Positions 21,494 through 31,610 of a stretch of DNA of 64,000 nucleotides are shown in pieces. The DNA comes from Excoecaria cochinchinensis (taxonomy: Eukaryota > Streptophyta > Magnoliopsida > Malpighiales > Euphorbiaceae), in the NCBI GenBank assembly GCA_947683425.1, contig CANTUQ010000008.1:186001-250000 (forward strand), given 5' to 3'. The translations under genes and the position numbers were made by a program. Each line of letters begins with the position of its first letter. Positions within the stretch are counted from its first letter, which is position 1. A model generated the notes under the pieces. That model worked only from the letters and a program-made list of their open reading frames with translations, ran no database searches and had not been told where the DNA came from.

Positions 21494-21664
21494 TTAAAAA
21501 TTATCATCCCCTCTTTTGCCATCTTCATGGAACTCATCATCTTCCTCAGCTAGCAAATGGGGCGGAGGCAAATCCAATTCTTCAAAATCGATGCTTTGTA
21601 ATTGTATATCATCGCAATCCACACCCGCCATTGCTAATGCCTCTATTGATGCTATTGCTGACAT
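21494..21664 (-). CDS. Small acidic 56-residue protein, function unknown
   Basis: A short minus-strand open frame whose product starts MSAIASIEALAMAGVDCDD, contains FEELDLPPPHLLAEEDDEF and ends KRGDDNF. It is strongly acidic, has no signal peptide or membrane segment, and has the composition of a real protein in a region where chance frames are rich in K, N, F and I. The pattern A-MAGVD, then an acidic stretch, then PPPHLLA-EE, resembles small plant proteins of unknown function that I recall but cannot verify here. A possible TATA box (minus-strand CTATATATC, 21784-21792) lies about 120 bp upstream. An upstream ATG at 21773 opens a 40-codon frame that overlaps the start in another frame. No transposon feature surrounds it. 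It could be a fragment of a larger gene. Confidence 0.5.
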   Translation of the reverse strand: MSAIASIEALAMAGVDCDDIQLQSIDFEELDLPPPHLLAEEDDEFHEDGKRGDDNF

Positions 21665-21783
21665 TCTTTTTTATTTTATTTTGCAATCCTACAGCCTTGT
21701 TTCTTTGGTGTACAACGCTCGCAATCTCTCCTTTTCTAAGATTTGCGGTTTTAAGTACTGAATTGTTACGCATGCTGAGTTAT

Positions 21784-21810
21784 GATATATAGAGAGAGAG
21801 AGAGAGAGGA
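21784..21810 (-). promoter_or_regulatory. Possible core promoter (TATA box with CT tract) of the small acidic gene
   Basis: The minus strand reads a CT-dinucleotide tract followed by CTATATATC. A pyrimidine patch beside a TATA box is common in plant core promoters. The assignment depends on the gene being real. Confidence 0.4.
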
Positions 21811-22462
21811 GAAACGCATAAAAATTACAAACACATTTTGTTCAAAAATCACATGCTCGAACATAAATTCGTATTTGGTGATGGGAAAAAGTTTAATTTA
21901 GAGCCATATTCTCGTGACAATATTATTGACTTGGAAAAGTTTGTTTATTATTAACATTTATAGAAGCATATTTGCCAGTTGACAATATGGAATTCAGATT
22001 ATTTGCGTAAATAAAGATCGTCATTGATGATGTTATAGGTATCTTCTTGGAATAATTTGCAGCAACTCTATATTTTTTTAAGCATCGGTGCAAATATAAG
22101 AATATAAACTCCTTATCGTGTCTTGGTTAATCTTCAAGTCAATTTCTTTCGACCTAGTATTGGAGCCAATATATATAGTGTTATAATATGCAGATGTTAA
22201 ACCCTACAAATTTTATATTAAATTATTTTCTGTATGTATTTATTCGACCCTCAGCACAAAAAGGGTGCGTTAATTATTTCTTGTGGACTGGTTTTAAGAA
22301 TATAAATTTTATGATTTTTTTTACAATTTTCACCTCGTAGTAGCTAACTTTGAGGTGAAGTTGTATTATTTATTGAAGACAAACAAAAGTTGAGGATTTA
22401 ATAGTTAAAACAATGATACAATTAAAGAGGATAAAATATAGATTTTTCCTTATTCAATTCAA
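21811..22462. other. AT-rich intergenic DNA, no gene seen
   Basis: Nothing recognisable apart from general AT-rich text. Confidence 0.5.
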
Positions 22463-22704
22463 TAGGAGTGAGTATAGACTAGTTAACCGGTTCATTAATA
22501 ATTTTATTAACCAATTTATTAATTTTGGTTAATTGTTATATCGATTTTAGTTTTTAACTAAATTTTCAGAATAGGTTTACTAGTTAACCATTAAAAAATT
22601 TTAACATATAAACTTAATAAATTATACAATTTGTAATGTTATTTTAATAGTTAAAAATGCTTCAAAAATAAAAACTGCAAATCAAATTTAATATTCATTA
22701 AAAG

Positions 22705-23872
22705 TAGAGGTGGCAAATGGGCGGGTTGGGTGTGTTTGGGTTGGGTCATAAATGGATTGGGTCGTAAATGGGTCAAAAATATATGGGTTATAAATGGGTC
22801 AATACCCAAATGGGTTGGGTGGGTTTGGGTCGACCCATTTGATATTTGTTTAATGAAAAATAATATATATAACATACCCTTCCTACAATTCATTTGATAA
22901 AAATTTTGATAAAAATAATACTATTCATTTGATAAAAATTTTGGCAGTATAATGGCTATATATATAACATACCCTTCCTACAATTCAAACAATCCATAGT
23001 CACACACAGGGGTACAACAACACAATAATTCACAAACCAAGTGGCTATTTTTCCATTTTTAAGCCAATTATGTAATTCTAAATTATTTCATTCACTCTCT
23101 AAACTCAATTTCTCCCAAAATTAATTTTATAATTCTTAAAATATATAAATTAGTCTGCCTGCAAAATTTCAGCTCAAACAGAGTCCGTTTCTCGATCTGG
23201 TACATTTAAATCAGTTAGTTTTGACAATTTTCAGTGTTACAAAAAAATTAATTTTTCGCTGTCAAAAATTTCTAAATATTAATCTAAGTCTATGTATATC
23301 ATGAAAATAATTTTTAAAGGTCATTTACTATTTTCAGAGGTTTAGTCAAATCTTGGTCAAACCGGGTAACCTTTAAAATGATATGGGCTTTTTTTTTATT
23401 TTTGACTTTTGGAGATCTATTTGAGTTCATTTTTTCTCCATATTTTACTCTCGGACTCCTTGTGACTAGTATTTTTCGATTGTCAAATAAAATATTTTTT
23501 ACTTCCAGGTGTAATTTTTGTTCCCAATTCACTATTTTCCGTCGAAAAATATTATTCACGACTAACCTGATAACTCGGCCATTACAAATATAACTAAAAA
23601 AATACGCATACACATTACATAATAATAATATAGCGGTACAGTTTAAGCAAAAAATCTTGTTCATTAAGGCAAAAGTTTTTAATATTAAAGAAATAATGAA
23701 AAAAAAACACCCATTGGGTTTAGGAAAAATGACCTAAATGGGTTGTATTTTATGTGGGTAGATTTTGAGTGGGTTTAAATGGGTCAATTTTTTAGTTGGG
23801 TTGGGTTTGGGTCAATTTTTTTTGGGTGGGTTTGGGTGAATTGTTGGTTTTGGGTTAATTTTGACACATCTA
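22705..23872. mobile_element. Inner hAT-like element with GGGTTGGG-rich ends
   Basis: Left terminus TAGAGGTGGCAAATGGGC; right terminus read inward TAGATGTGTCAAAATTAACC. It is flanked by ATTAAAAG (22697-22704) and ATTAAAAA (23873-23880), an 8-bp duplication with one mismatch. The ends are rich in AAATGGGT and GGGTTTGGGT. An internal duplication of TATAACATACCCTTCCTACA (about 22868 and 22967) and an LTR-like insert (23075-23586) are present. No transposase is present. Confidence 0.8.
23075..23586 (-). repeat. LTR-like insert in the inner hAT element
   Basis: Collinear but diverged relative to 9835-10282. On the minus strand it starts TGTAATGGCCGAGTTATCAG, the TGTAA(C/T)-type start of many Ty3/gypsy LTRs. 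The ends are approximate and no clean target duplication was found. Confidence 0.45.
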
Positions 23873-24232
23873 ATTAAAAAAATCCAAAGAAAAATAAAAT
23901 TTTCTTAATTAGTTATAAGAATTTAATATGTTGAATATAAAACTAACAATAGAGTGTTAATTACGCATATGCAATGAATAAAATGATAATTTTAATATTT
24001 ATTTACTAAAAATATGTATTATAATAATATTTTAAAAAGTTATATATTATAATATTAATAAATTATAAAAATATTGAAAAATTTATGTGTAAAAATTAAA
24101 ATATAACATATAAAATGTATATAGTTCGATTAACCTTAAATGTTCAATTTGATTAACTTATGATCGATTCAGTTTCGGATCAATTGTTCGATTAATCAAA
24201 ACTTTGGTTTTTTTCTCACCCCTACAATTCAA

Positions 24233-25014
24233 TATAATAAAATTTTAGATGATAAATCATTCTATGAAAATGATTAGTATTTTAGGAAACGTGAGTATTT
24301 TAGGATGATTTGTGGTTGGGGTTCTCTCTCTTTCTATAAGCAAGAAAGCTATAATTTCTTAGAATATCACATGTCCCAGAGAAAATTTCAAAGATATGTC
24401 GAAGAGGTTTGAAGAGGGAAACATATATCGAAGGAAAACACTTACGGTAAACTGATTGAATAATCAAATGAAGGATCCAACTGTTTCTCGTGATCATTTT
24501 TTTTTAAAAAAATTAATATTTCTTTACTATATAAATGGCAGGAGCTGATTTGCTACTATATCTTTTTCAAACTGAATTCTCAGCTCAATTCCTTCGGCCT
24601 TTTAGCTCAAATAACAATATTATATCCAAAAACCTTCGTACGTGAATTTTTTGAAATTACTAGGAAAGTATAAATTACCTTTCAAAACTCCACTCTTATT
24701 ATAAGGGTATATCTGCCTCTGTCTAAATTAATTAAATTAATGATGACTATATAACAACACAATAAATTAAATTATATATATTCTTGGAAAAAAAATTAAA
24801 TTATTGTTATTGTCAGTGATAATAACTATTATTGACATTGATTTATCATATATATAGTGGATTTATTGCATGCGTAAAGGTTTCACTCACATATTAACTT
24901 TTTAGGAATCAAAATCTGATAATTGATAAAAAATAAAATGGAGGGATAAAGATAATTACATTAACTTCTGTAATTTGACAAATACAACCATAAATATATA
25001 TATATATACGGGAA
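24233..25014. other. AT-rich intergenic DNA, no gene seen
   Basis: No supportable coding frame or element end. Part of the right side may belong to the Copia-4 LTR, whose outer end is unknown. Confidence 0.45.
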
Positions 25015-26521
25015 AGAAATGCTAAATATAGGAGAAAGATATATACAAATCACTAAAATCGTGGTGAATATATCACCAAAATCAAGAATGCTAAAATCAT
25101 GGACTATAATATATTCTAACATTCCCCCTCAAACTCAAGGTGGTAAAGAATTTGTTAAATTGAGTTTGCAAGATAAATCATGAAAACGTCCAGGTGGATA
25201 AGTTTTAGTGAAAACATCAGCAATTTTCTCAATAGAAGACACAGGAGAGAGTTGGAGAACACCACGGATGAGATGATGCCAGATGAAATGGCAATCAATC
25301 TCAGTATGTTTGGTGCGCTCATGGAAGAAATCATTATGAGCAATTTTAATGGCACTTTGAATGCCACAATAAATACTTGTGGCATTAGTTTGTGAAACTC
25401 CCATGTCCTGTAACAACCATCGCAACAAAGAAGCTCAGAAGTTGTGTCAGCAAAGGCCCTATATTCTGCCTCTGTACTCGGGTGAGAAACAACTGTTTGC
25501 TTTTTACTTCATCAAGAAATAAGAGAGTCCCCTAAAAACAAATAATAGCAAGTTGTAGATCTTCTATTTGTAGGATCGCCTTCCCAATCAGTGTCTGAGA
25601 ATGCATGCAATATTAGGGATGACTGTGCAAAATAGTGAAGACCATGAAATAAAGTACCATTAACAAAACGAAGAATGCGAAGTACTGCAGTGAAATGAGT
25701 ACAACAAGGGGCAGCCATGAATTGACTGACCACATGAACTGCATGAGCTATGTCTAGACATGTTGCAGTGAGATAAATAAGACTTCCAACCAGTTGCGTG
25801 TAAAGAGTAGGATCATCCAAAAATGTGCCATCCATAGGTAAAAGTTTAACATTAGCTTCAATAGGAGTATTGGACATCTTATTATCTGTTAGATTAGCAC
25901 GAGTTAAAAGATCAGTTGCATATTTTGCCTGAGACAAGTAATAACCTGTTCTGTGAGAGGAAACTTCCATCCGAAGAAAGTAACTCAAGTGACCAAGATA
26001 TTTCATCTCAAACTACATGCTAAGAAACTGTTTCAACTCTGTAATTTCTATCAAATCATCTCCAGTAACAATCATATCATCCACATATAACAGTAAAAGA
26101 GTGTATCCTCTATTGGTTTTGCGAAGAAACAAGGCACTATCATAAGAACTAAAAACAAATCCAAATTTCTTAATTGTAGTGCTGAATTTTGAAAACCATG
26201 CCCAAGGTGCCTATTTAAGACCACATAACGCCTTACGAAGATAACAAAATTTACTAGGTGGATGATCATAACCAAGCGGGGGTTTCATGTAGACTTCTTC
26301 AGAGAGATCTCTATTAAGAAAGGCATTTTTGACATCCATTTTGAACAATGGCCATTTGCGTATTGTAGCTATGTACAACAATAAGACTTTGAATAGAAGT
26401 ACGATGTGCTACAGGAGCAAAAGTTTCTTCATAATCAATACCATATTCTTGAGAAAAGGCCACCAAATGAGCTTTGTATTACTTTGATTTTATAAATTCA
26501 TTTGCATCCCACGATAGGTTT
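25015..26521 (-). mobile_element. Ty1/copia element Copia-4, truncated
   Basis: The 3' part of a minus-strand copia element: LTR ending AACA at 25121 (outer end unclear), purine tract at about 25122-25140 (minus strand CTTGAGTTTGAGGGGGAATG), RNase H and most of RT. It stops abruptly at about 26521, where the LTR-like piece of another element begins. Gag, protease, integrase and the 5' LTR are absent. Confidence 0.83.
25135..26490 (-). pseudogene. Copia-4 reverse transcriptase and RNase H, broken
   Basis: RNase H is at 25135-25428 (LRWLLQDMGVS, then HERTKHTEIDCHFI and KIADVFTKTYP). RT is at 25512-26006 (KYLGHLSYFLRMEVSS, YATDLLTRANL, LVGSLIYLTAT) and 26072-26275, with the YVDD region near 26075-26090. 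The N-terminal RT end is recognisable up to about 26490. Stops and shifts separate the pieces; the RNase H aspartate motif reads YCGIQSA where CDNQSA is expected. Confidence 0.85.
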
Positions 26522-26523
26522 AC

Positions 26524-27088
26524 TATAACGCCCTAAAAATCTATGATGCGAACAATTACTCGGCGACCAAAAATTTACCGAATGTCAACTTTTGATCTGA
26601 GAATAGTTAAATGTTGACTTTGATTAAAAAATTCAGTCATAAATAAAATAAATAAATAAATAAATAATAAAATAAATAAAGTTTAAAAAACGAGAAAGAA
26701 AGAAAATCGAAAAGAAAAGAAAAAAACACAGAATTGGAAAATAAAAACACAAAAAGGAAAACGCAGGGGAAGGGGAGGCAGAAATCGAAACCCGGGAGAG
26801 GGAAAAGGAGAGGCCAGCGACCTCGTTCACCCGTACCGACAACACCTGCACCAGCACAATCGTCAGTGCCGCTGGTTCGACAATTCTGCCCTTTCTTCGA
26901 AAGAGAAAAGCTGAAGGCTTTTTCTCCATTTTCTGCCATTCTCGATGTCGGATGGAGACATGGACCATACTGACAAGTTCCTGAAGGTGAGAAGAATCAT
27001 CTTATGCCCTTAAATCACCCCCCAAGCCGCCAATAAGGAGGGCAGAGCTGAGGAACCCACAGCTTTTCTGCATAGATGCCAGTCAAGC
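26524..27088 (+). repeat. Partial LTR-like sequence of another Ty3/gypsy element
   Basis: It starts TATAACGCCCTAAAAATCTA, close to the common chromovirus LTR start TGTAACGCCC, and is cut at 27088 by the LTR of element A. It contains an AAATA microsatellite and a purine-rich GGGAGAGG region. It resembles the LTR-like inserts at 9835 and 23075 in its first bases. The type of element is inferred only. Confidence 0.45.
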
Positions 27089-29650
27089 TGTCACACCCCG
27101 TTTGCCCCCTAGTAGAATGAGCCATCTATGTGTGCATGCATTGAGTGTGTTTTGACATATCATAAGGGTATTTTGGGTAAAATATATGTTTTAAGGGTTT
27201 TGTTAGCATATGGACGCATGCATGGAATTAGAGCGTGAATCAGTTGGGTTGCATTTGAGTGTATTACTCATATGGTTGTAGGGTATGAGTAGTTGACTTG
27301 TGGTTGTGTGCTTTATTCACACATTGGTAGAGTGTGCATTAGTTGGGAGTGCATTGTGTGTGAGTAGGGTATGCTTGCTGGGTGTGAATGGTTAGTTTCC
27401 ACCAATAGAAAAATGACAAGGGTTAGGGTTAGGAAAAAGATGAGTTAAGGAGGAAGGAAAATTGGGAAAGGCATAATTCATTTCCTTTTTCCCGATTTTT
27501 CTTCTCCCTTGTCTCATCTTCTTCCTTTGCTCTTCTTTAGAAGCCCTAGTCTTGATTCAAGTTACTGTTGGTGGAAATTACTCATCTCCTTGCATCCTTT
27601 TGGTAAGTTATTGCATTTTTCATCTTGTTTTCCCTTTTGTTCATCTTCTTCTTCTTAATTTCTGGGTTTAGATTTAACTTAGGGTTTGTATTTTGGGTGT
27701 TCTTTGGTGTGTTGTGCTTAGCTGAGTCTCCTCGCGATCCAAAGAGAAAAGAGAAGGCAGGGAGTAGTGGAACTAAGTGATTAGAGCTTCAGATCTTCAG
27801 GTCTTCAAGTTTGGGAATCTCTGTATTTTGATGCTTTGTGTATGTTGTGAAATGTTGATTTATTTGGTTGATAATTGAATGGGTTATGCGTTGCATGTTG
27901 TAAAACTACTATGAGTTTGATTTGATTCAAATTATGCTTCTGAATTTTGAGGTGATGGAAAGCAACGTGATAGGAATGAGCTTACTGTCATTTTTCTAGG
28001 TTCTGGAATTTTGGGATTCTGATTAACTTAATCTGTGTTTTGAGTGAGTAATTGTTGAGGGGAGTGTTTATAAATTGTTTGCGTTGGTTTTGAGTGCTTA
28101 GGGAAGCTGATTTCAGGTGAGATTAAATTGGGTTTAAGATGGGATGATTTTCTGGGAATTCTGGGTTCTGTGCTTTTTTTCACGATATTGGGTTTCAAAT
28201 CGCGATGTTAGGGATGAGAGAGCAGGAGCGCGAGTTGTGCTCTGGGAGCACAACTTGCGCTCCCTGAGAGAGCAGGAGCACGAGTCGTGCTCCTGGCTGG
28301 AAGCCGAGCACGAGTCATGCTCTGGGAGCACGACTCGCGCTCCCTTAGCTGGGAGCAGGAGCATGAGTCATGCTCCTCAGCACGACTCGTGCCCCTCAGG
28401 ACTCCAGGAGCACGAGTCGTGCTCCTCAAGCATGACTCGTGCCCTTCTAGGCCTCTGTCCCTTCTGTTTTTATCAAACGTATTTGGGTATTTCTCAATCC
28501 TTTTTCTTCTGTTTTGAGTTCTTTAGCCTTCATTTATGTGCTATTAAAGTGCAAATGATATCATTGGTATTTTAACTTAGCCAAATAATAAGTAATGTAT
28601 ACGATATTGCATGTTATAGGTTGTTGAATGATATTGGGTTATGCATGTCTTATTTATGATTCCCTGTTATGAATGTGAGTATAATTATGTGTTACACTTA
28701 GAAGTATGATCTGAATGATGTATGACTTGCTAGAGTCAAGTAGGTGGATAGTTAGCATGCCTAATAGAGTCTTTAGCTGCAGCCTCAGTTCAGTTTGGAC
28801 CCCGGTCAGGTCCCTGTTTGGTTCCTCGCGAACCCTCAGTATTTGGATCTTGTTTAAGATCCCTCAGTAAAAATGTTTTGAATGTGACACAATGAAATGG
28901 TTTTTTGATTCGTACCCGTAAGGTACTGTCTGTATACTCGTTATCCACTATCATGAGTCAGCAGGTATTATGTGTTTTATTTGCTTTGTTTGCTCTGATA
29001 TGATTATACGAATGTTATATTCGATTGAATATAATTATGAGATGTATATTCAGTTAATATGAATATGAGATGCGGAATGTATGGCCTTAACATGTAAGCA
29101 TGTTTATATATATACTATGTTATGGATATTTGCATATGCCATTATGAATTTGTTATGCCTTGACGACCATTGTGAATGGCCGTCCATATTATTTGTGTAT
29201 TTCCCCACTAAGCATTTATCGCTTAGCACGGTGTTTCTAGCCGTGCAGGTACGGAGGATGTTTTGCTTTAGGAGAGTCTCCACGAGTTAAGCCAACATAG
29301 GAGGGATTAGTGTTAGGGCTTTATTCTTTTGATAGTATGATGACTCTTTTTGTAATAGAACTCTCTTATATTTATGTTTTGTAATAGCTTCCGCAATTGT
29401 ATATTTTGGATATATTATCTTTTGTATCAGCTAGTTTGATCAGAATATTATTGTAATGGTTTTGTTATATTAATGTATGATCAGCTATTGCTTATATTTC
29501 CCTTAAAGTTTTTATTTATCTCGTACTTCTGTATGTATGTTATGAATGAATGTATGATTTGTATTGTATCTGCATGGTGGCACCTTGATTTATACAGCAT
29601 CTCGCTCCTTATCGGATGGGATCGCCTATGTATGGGTAGGGGGTGTTACA
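27089..29650 (+). repeat. Element A 5' LTR
   Basis: 2562 bp from TGTCACACCCCGTTTGCCCC to GGGGTGTTACA, next to the primer site. A TATATATATAC run near 29106 is a candidate TATA box. A palindrome cluster lies at 28226-28444. In the first 237 bp it differs from the 3' LTR at about 12 positions, 10 of them transitions. Confidence 0.92.
28226..28444. repeat. Cluster of nine near-palindromes in the element A LTR
   Basis: The 17-bp unit GAGCACGAGTCGTGCTC and variants occur nine times in alternating orientation. The first two form a hairpin with 17-bp arms (28226-28242 and 28246-28262, one mismatch). GC content and CG/CHG sites are far above the rest of the LTR. Confidence 0.85.
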
Positions 29651-29655
29651 GTTTT

Positions 29656-29668
29656 TGGTATCAGAGCC
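29656..29668 (+). other. Element A primer binding site
   Basis: TGGTATCAGAGCC, complementary to initiator methionine tRNA, five bases after the LTR. Confidence 0.92.
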
Positions 29669-29770
29669 AGGTTTAGGCATTTCTGGGTGTTGTTGATGTG
29701 TTGAGGTGCATAGATGTATATATATCTAGATCTGTGTTGGCTGATGCGGTTGTCTTCTTGTTTGTTTTAG

Positions 29771-30883
29771 ATGGCTTTTAACTCTATTCGTGGATCACTT
29801 GAGGAGTCCGCCGAGAGTGTGAACCCTCAAGCCGTAGATCCTTTAGTTTCTGTGCCGGCTCAACCTGCTTGGGTCCAGCCCGAGGCCGCAGCCATGCCTT
29901 TTGAGGCTATGTTCAAGCTGTCACAGGACATGGCTAGGGTCTTGGAGAGAGTGACCGCTCTTAGAGCCCCTATACAGAGCTTGAGAATGGCTGGTGCTGA
30001 AGATTTCTATGGCACGGGTGTAGATGAGTCAGAGTTGGCTAAGAAATGGTTAGACAAGGTGAAGCATGCATCGAGAGAAGTCCGATGTCCTCCTGATCAG
30101 CAGGCAGAGTGTGCAGTGGCTTTGCTGCAAGGGTCTGCTTATGAATGGTGGGAATTGGTTTGTATACATCCTCAGCTACCTAATTCAATTACTAGGGATT
30201 TATTTGAGAGAGAGTTCACGAAGAAGTACATAACTCAGACTTATAAGGATGCTAGATGGACACAGTTTCTGAGCTTGAAACAGAGAGCTATGTCAGTTTC
30301 AGAGTTTGAGAAAGAGTTCAACCGGTTGTCTAGGTATGCTCCAGAGGGGGTTATGACTGATGAGTTCAGATGCCGTCATTTTGAGGCAGGGTTGAATGAG
30401 TCTTTAAGGGCTATGTTGATTTCTTTGATGAGCACTCCAGGGGTGAATTATTATCAGATTGTGGAAGCTGCTGTTAGAGCCGAGAGATCAGAGTCTGTGT
30501 TGAGAGAGAGGGCTCAGAGGAGGAATCCTTCTCATGGTGGTTCATCTTCATCATCTTCGGGTAAGAGATCTAGGAACCCACAGGATGAGTCGTCATCTGG
30601 TCTGGCCACTAGAGGAAGAAGACAGGGTTCTGCAGCGGTATCTGGTTCTGGTAGAGGTGGTAGATCTGAGCCTATTCCCATATGTTCGCATTGTAGTAAG
30701 GCCCATTAGGGTGAGTGTAGGTGGCTCACATGTGGGTGCTTCAGGTGTGGGAGCACTGAGCATCTTTTGGCTAGTTGTCCGAGGTTGAATGAGGATTTGG
30801 GTTCCCAGAGAGAGGCCAGCAGGGTTGGTTCTAATGCCACACAAGCTACCCGTGGTAGAGGCCGAGGTAGAGGTCGAGGCGGT
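29771..30883 (+). pseudogene. Element A gag
   Basis: The start ATG at 29771 (MAFNSIRGSLEESAESV) opens a 312-codon frame with the retrotransposon gag domain (FYGTGVDESELAKKWLDKV, AYEWWELVCIHPQLP, FLSLKQRAMSVSEFEKEFNR). A stop (TAG at 30707) sits just before the zinc knuckle. In the same frame the text continues with CFRCGSTEHLLASC, a perfect CX2CX4HX4C zinc knuckle. A second stop (TGA) is at 30884. Gag would package the RNA. No frameshift is seen, only point stops. Confidence 0.9.
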
Positions 30884-30886
30884 TGA

Positions 30887-31610
30887 CCTAGAGAGGGAGC
30901 TGCATTAGAGTCTGTTGAGCGTCAGTTGCCAGTCGCAGCTAGAGCCTATGCTGTGAGAGCCAGAGAGGAGCAGGATGCGCCCGATGTTATTGCTGGTAAG
31001 TTCCTACTCCATAACACTGAATTGTATGCCCTAATTGATCCTGGTTCCACACACTCATACTTGTGCACGGATAAGATTGTTGATAAGTTGCATGTGGTTA
31101 CTCAGCTAGATTATGAGATATGTGTGACCAGTCTATTAGGACATAGTGTCAATGTGAGTAGAGTCTATAAGAATTGTCCTTTGTTGGTTGAGGGAGTTGT
31201 GTTTCTAGCGAATTTGATTGAGTTGCCTTTCAGAGAGTTTGATCTGATTCTGGGTATGGACTGGTTGGGTAAGCATCGGGCTGTAGTTGATTGCCATAGG
31301 AAGACGGTTGTGCTTCGGGATAGAGGTCAGTCTCTTGTGTTTGTGAAAGGTTTGGGTGCTAGTTCTTTGAACAATGTGATTTCTGCAATGCAAGCCAAGA
31401 GGTTTATCAGGAAGGGTTGTGAAGCTTTTTTGGCGGTTGTGTTGGATTCCAGGAGGGATCAAGTTCGGATTGAGGACATCCCTGTTGTGCGGGAGTTTAG
31501 TGATGTGTTTCTGAGTGAGTTACCTGGGTTGCCTCCGGAGAGATAGGTAGAGTTATCCATAGAGATTATGCCGGGTACCACTCCCATATCGAAAGCACCT
31601 TATCGGATGG
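30887..31610 (+). pseudogene. Element A protease and start of RT, cut by element B
   Basis: It continues in the gag frame. The protease segment has LYALIDPGSTHSYLCTDKI, with the D-x-G core as DPG, then LPFREFDLILGMDWLGKH, typical of chromovirus aspartic proteases. The RT N-terminus begins with VREFSDVFLSELPGLPPER, followed by a TAG stop at 31544, and runs to the GATGG target site at 31606-31610, where element B starts. Confidence 0.9.
31606..31610. repeat. Left target duplication of element B
   Basis: GATGG here and at 45424-45428 flank element B exactly. Confidence 0.93.

Larger units (their letters stand above)
22463..24224. mobile_element. Outer hAT-like MITE, interrupted by a second hAT-like element
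   Basis: Left terminus TAGGAGTGAGTATAGAC; right terminus read inward TAGGGGTGAGAAAAAAACC. A perfect 8-bp target duplication CAATTCAA lies at 22455-22462 and 24225-24232, as expected for the hAT superfamily. The element itself is about 590 bp, with GTTAACCGGTT-type text near both ends and no coding capacity. The remainder is the nested element at 22705-23872. Confidence 0.85.

Noticed and set aside
26633..26968. Open frames of about 100 codons near Copia-4
   Set aside because: They are low-complexity S/F-rich readings of a purine/pyrimidine-biased LTR-like region.
28144..28575. Open frames with repeated HESCS or STTRAP text
   Set aside because: They arise from the palindrome cluster in the LTR; the second LTR does not keep them open.
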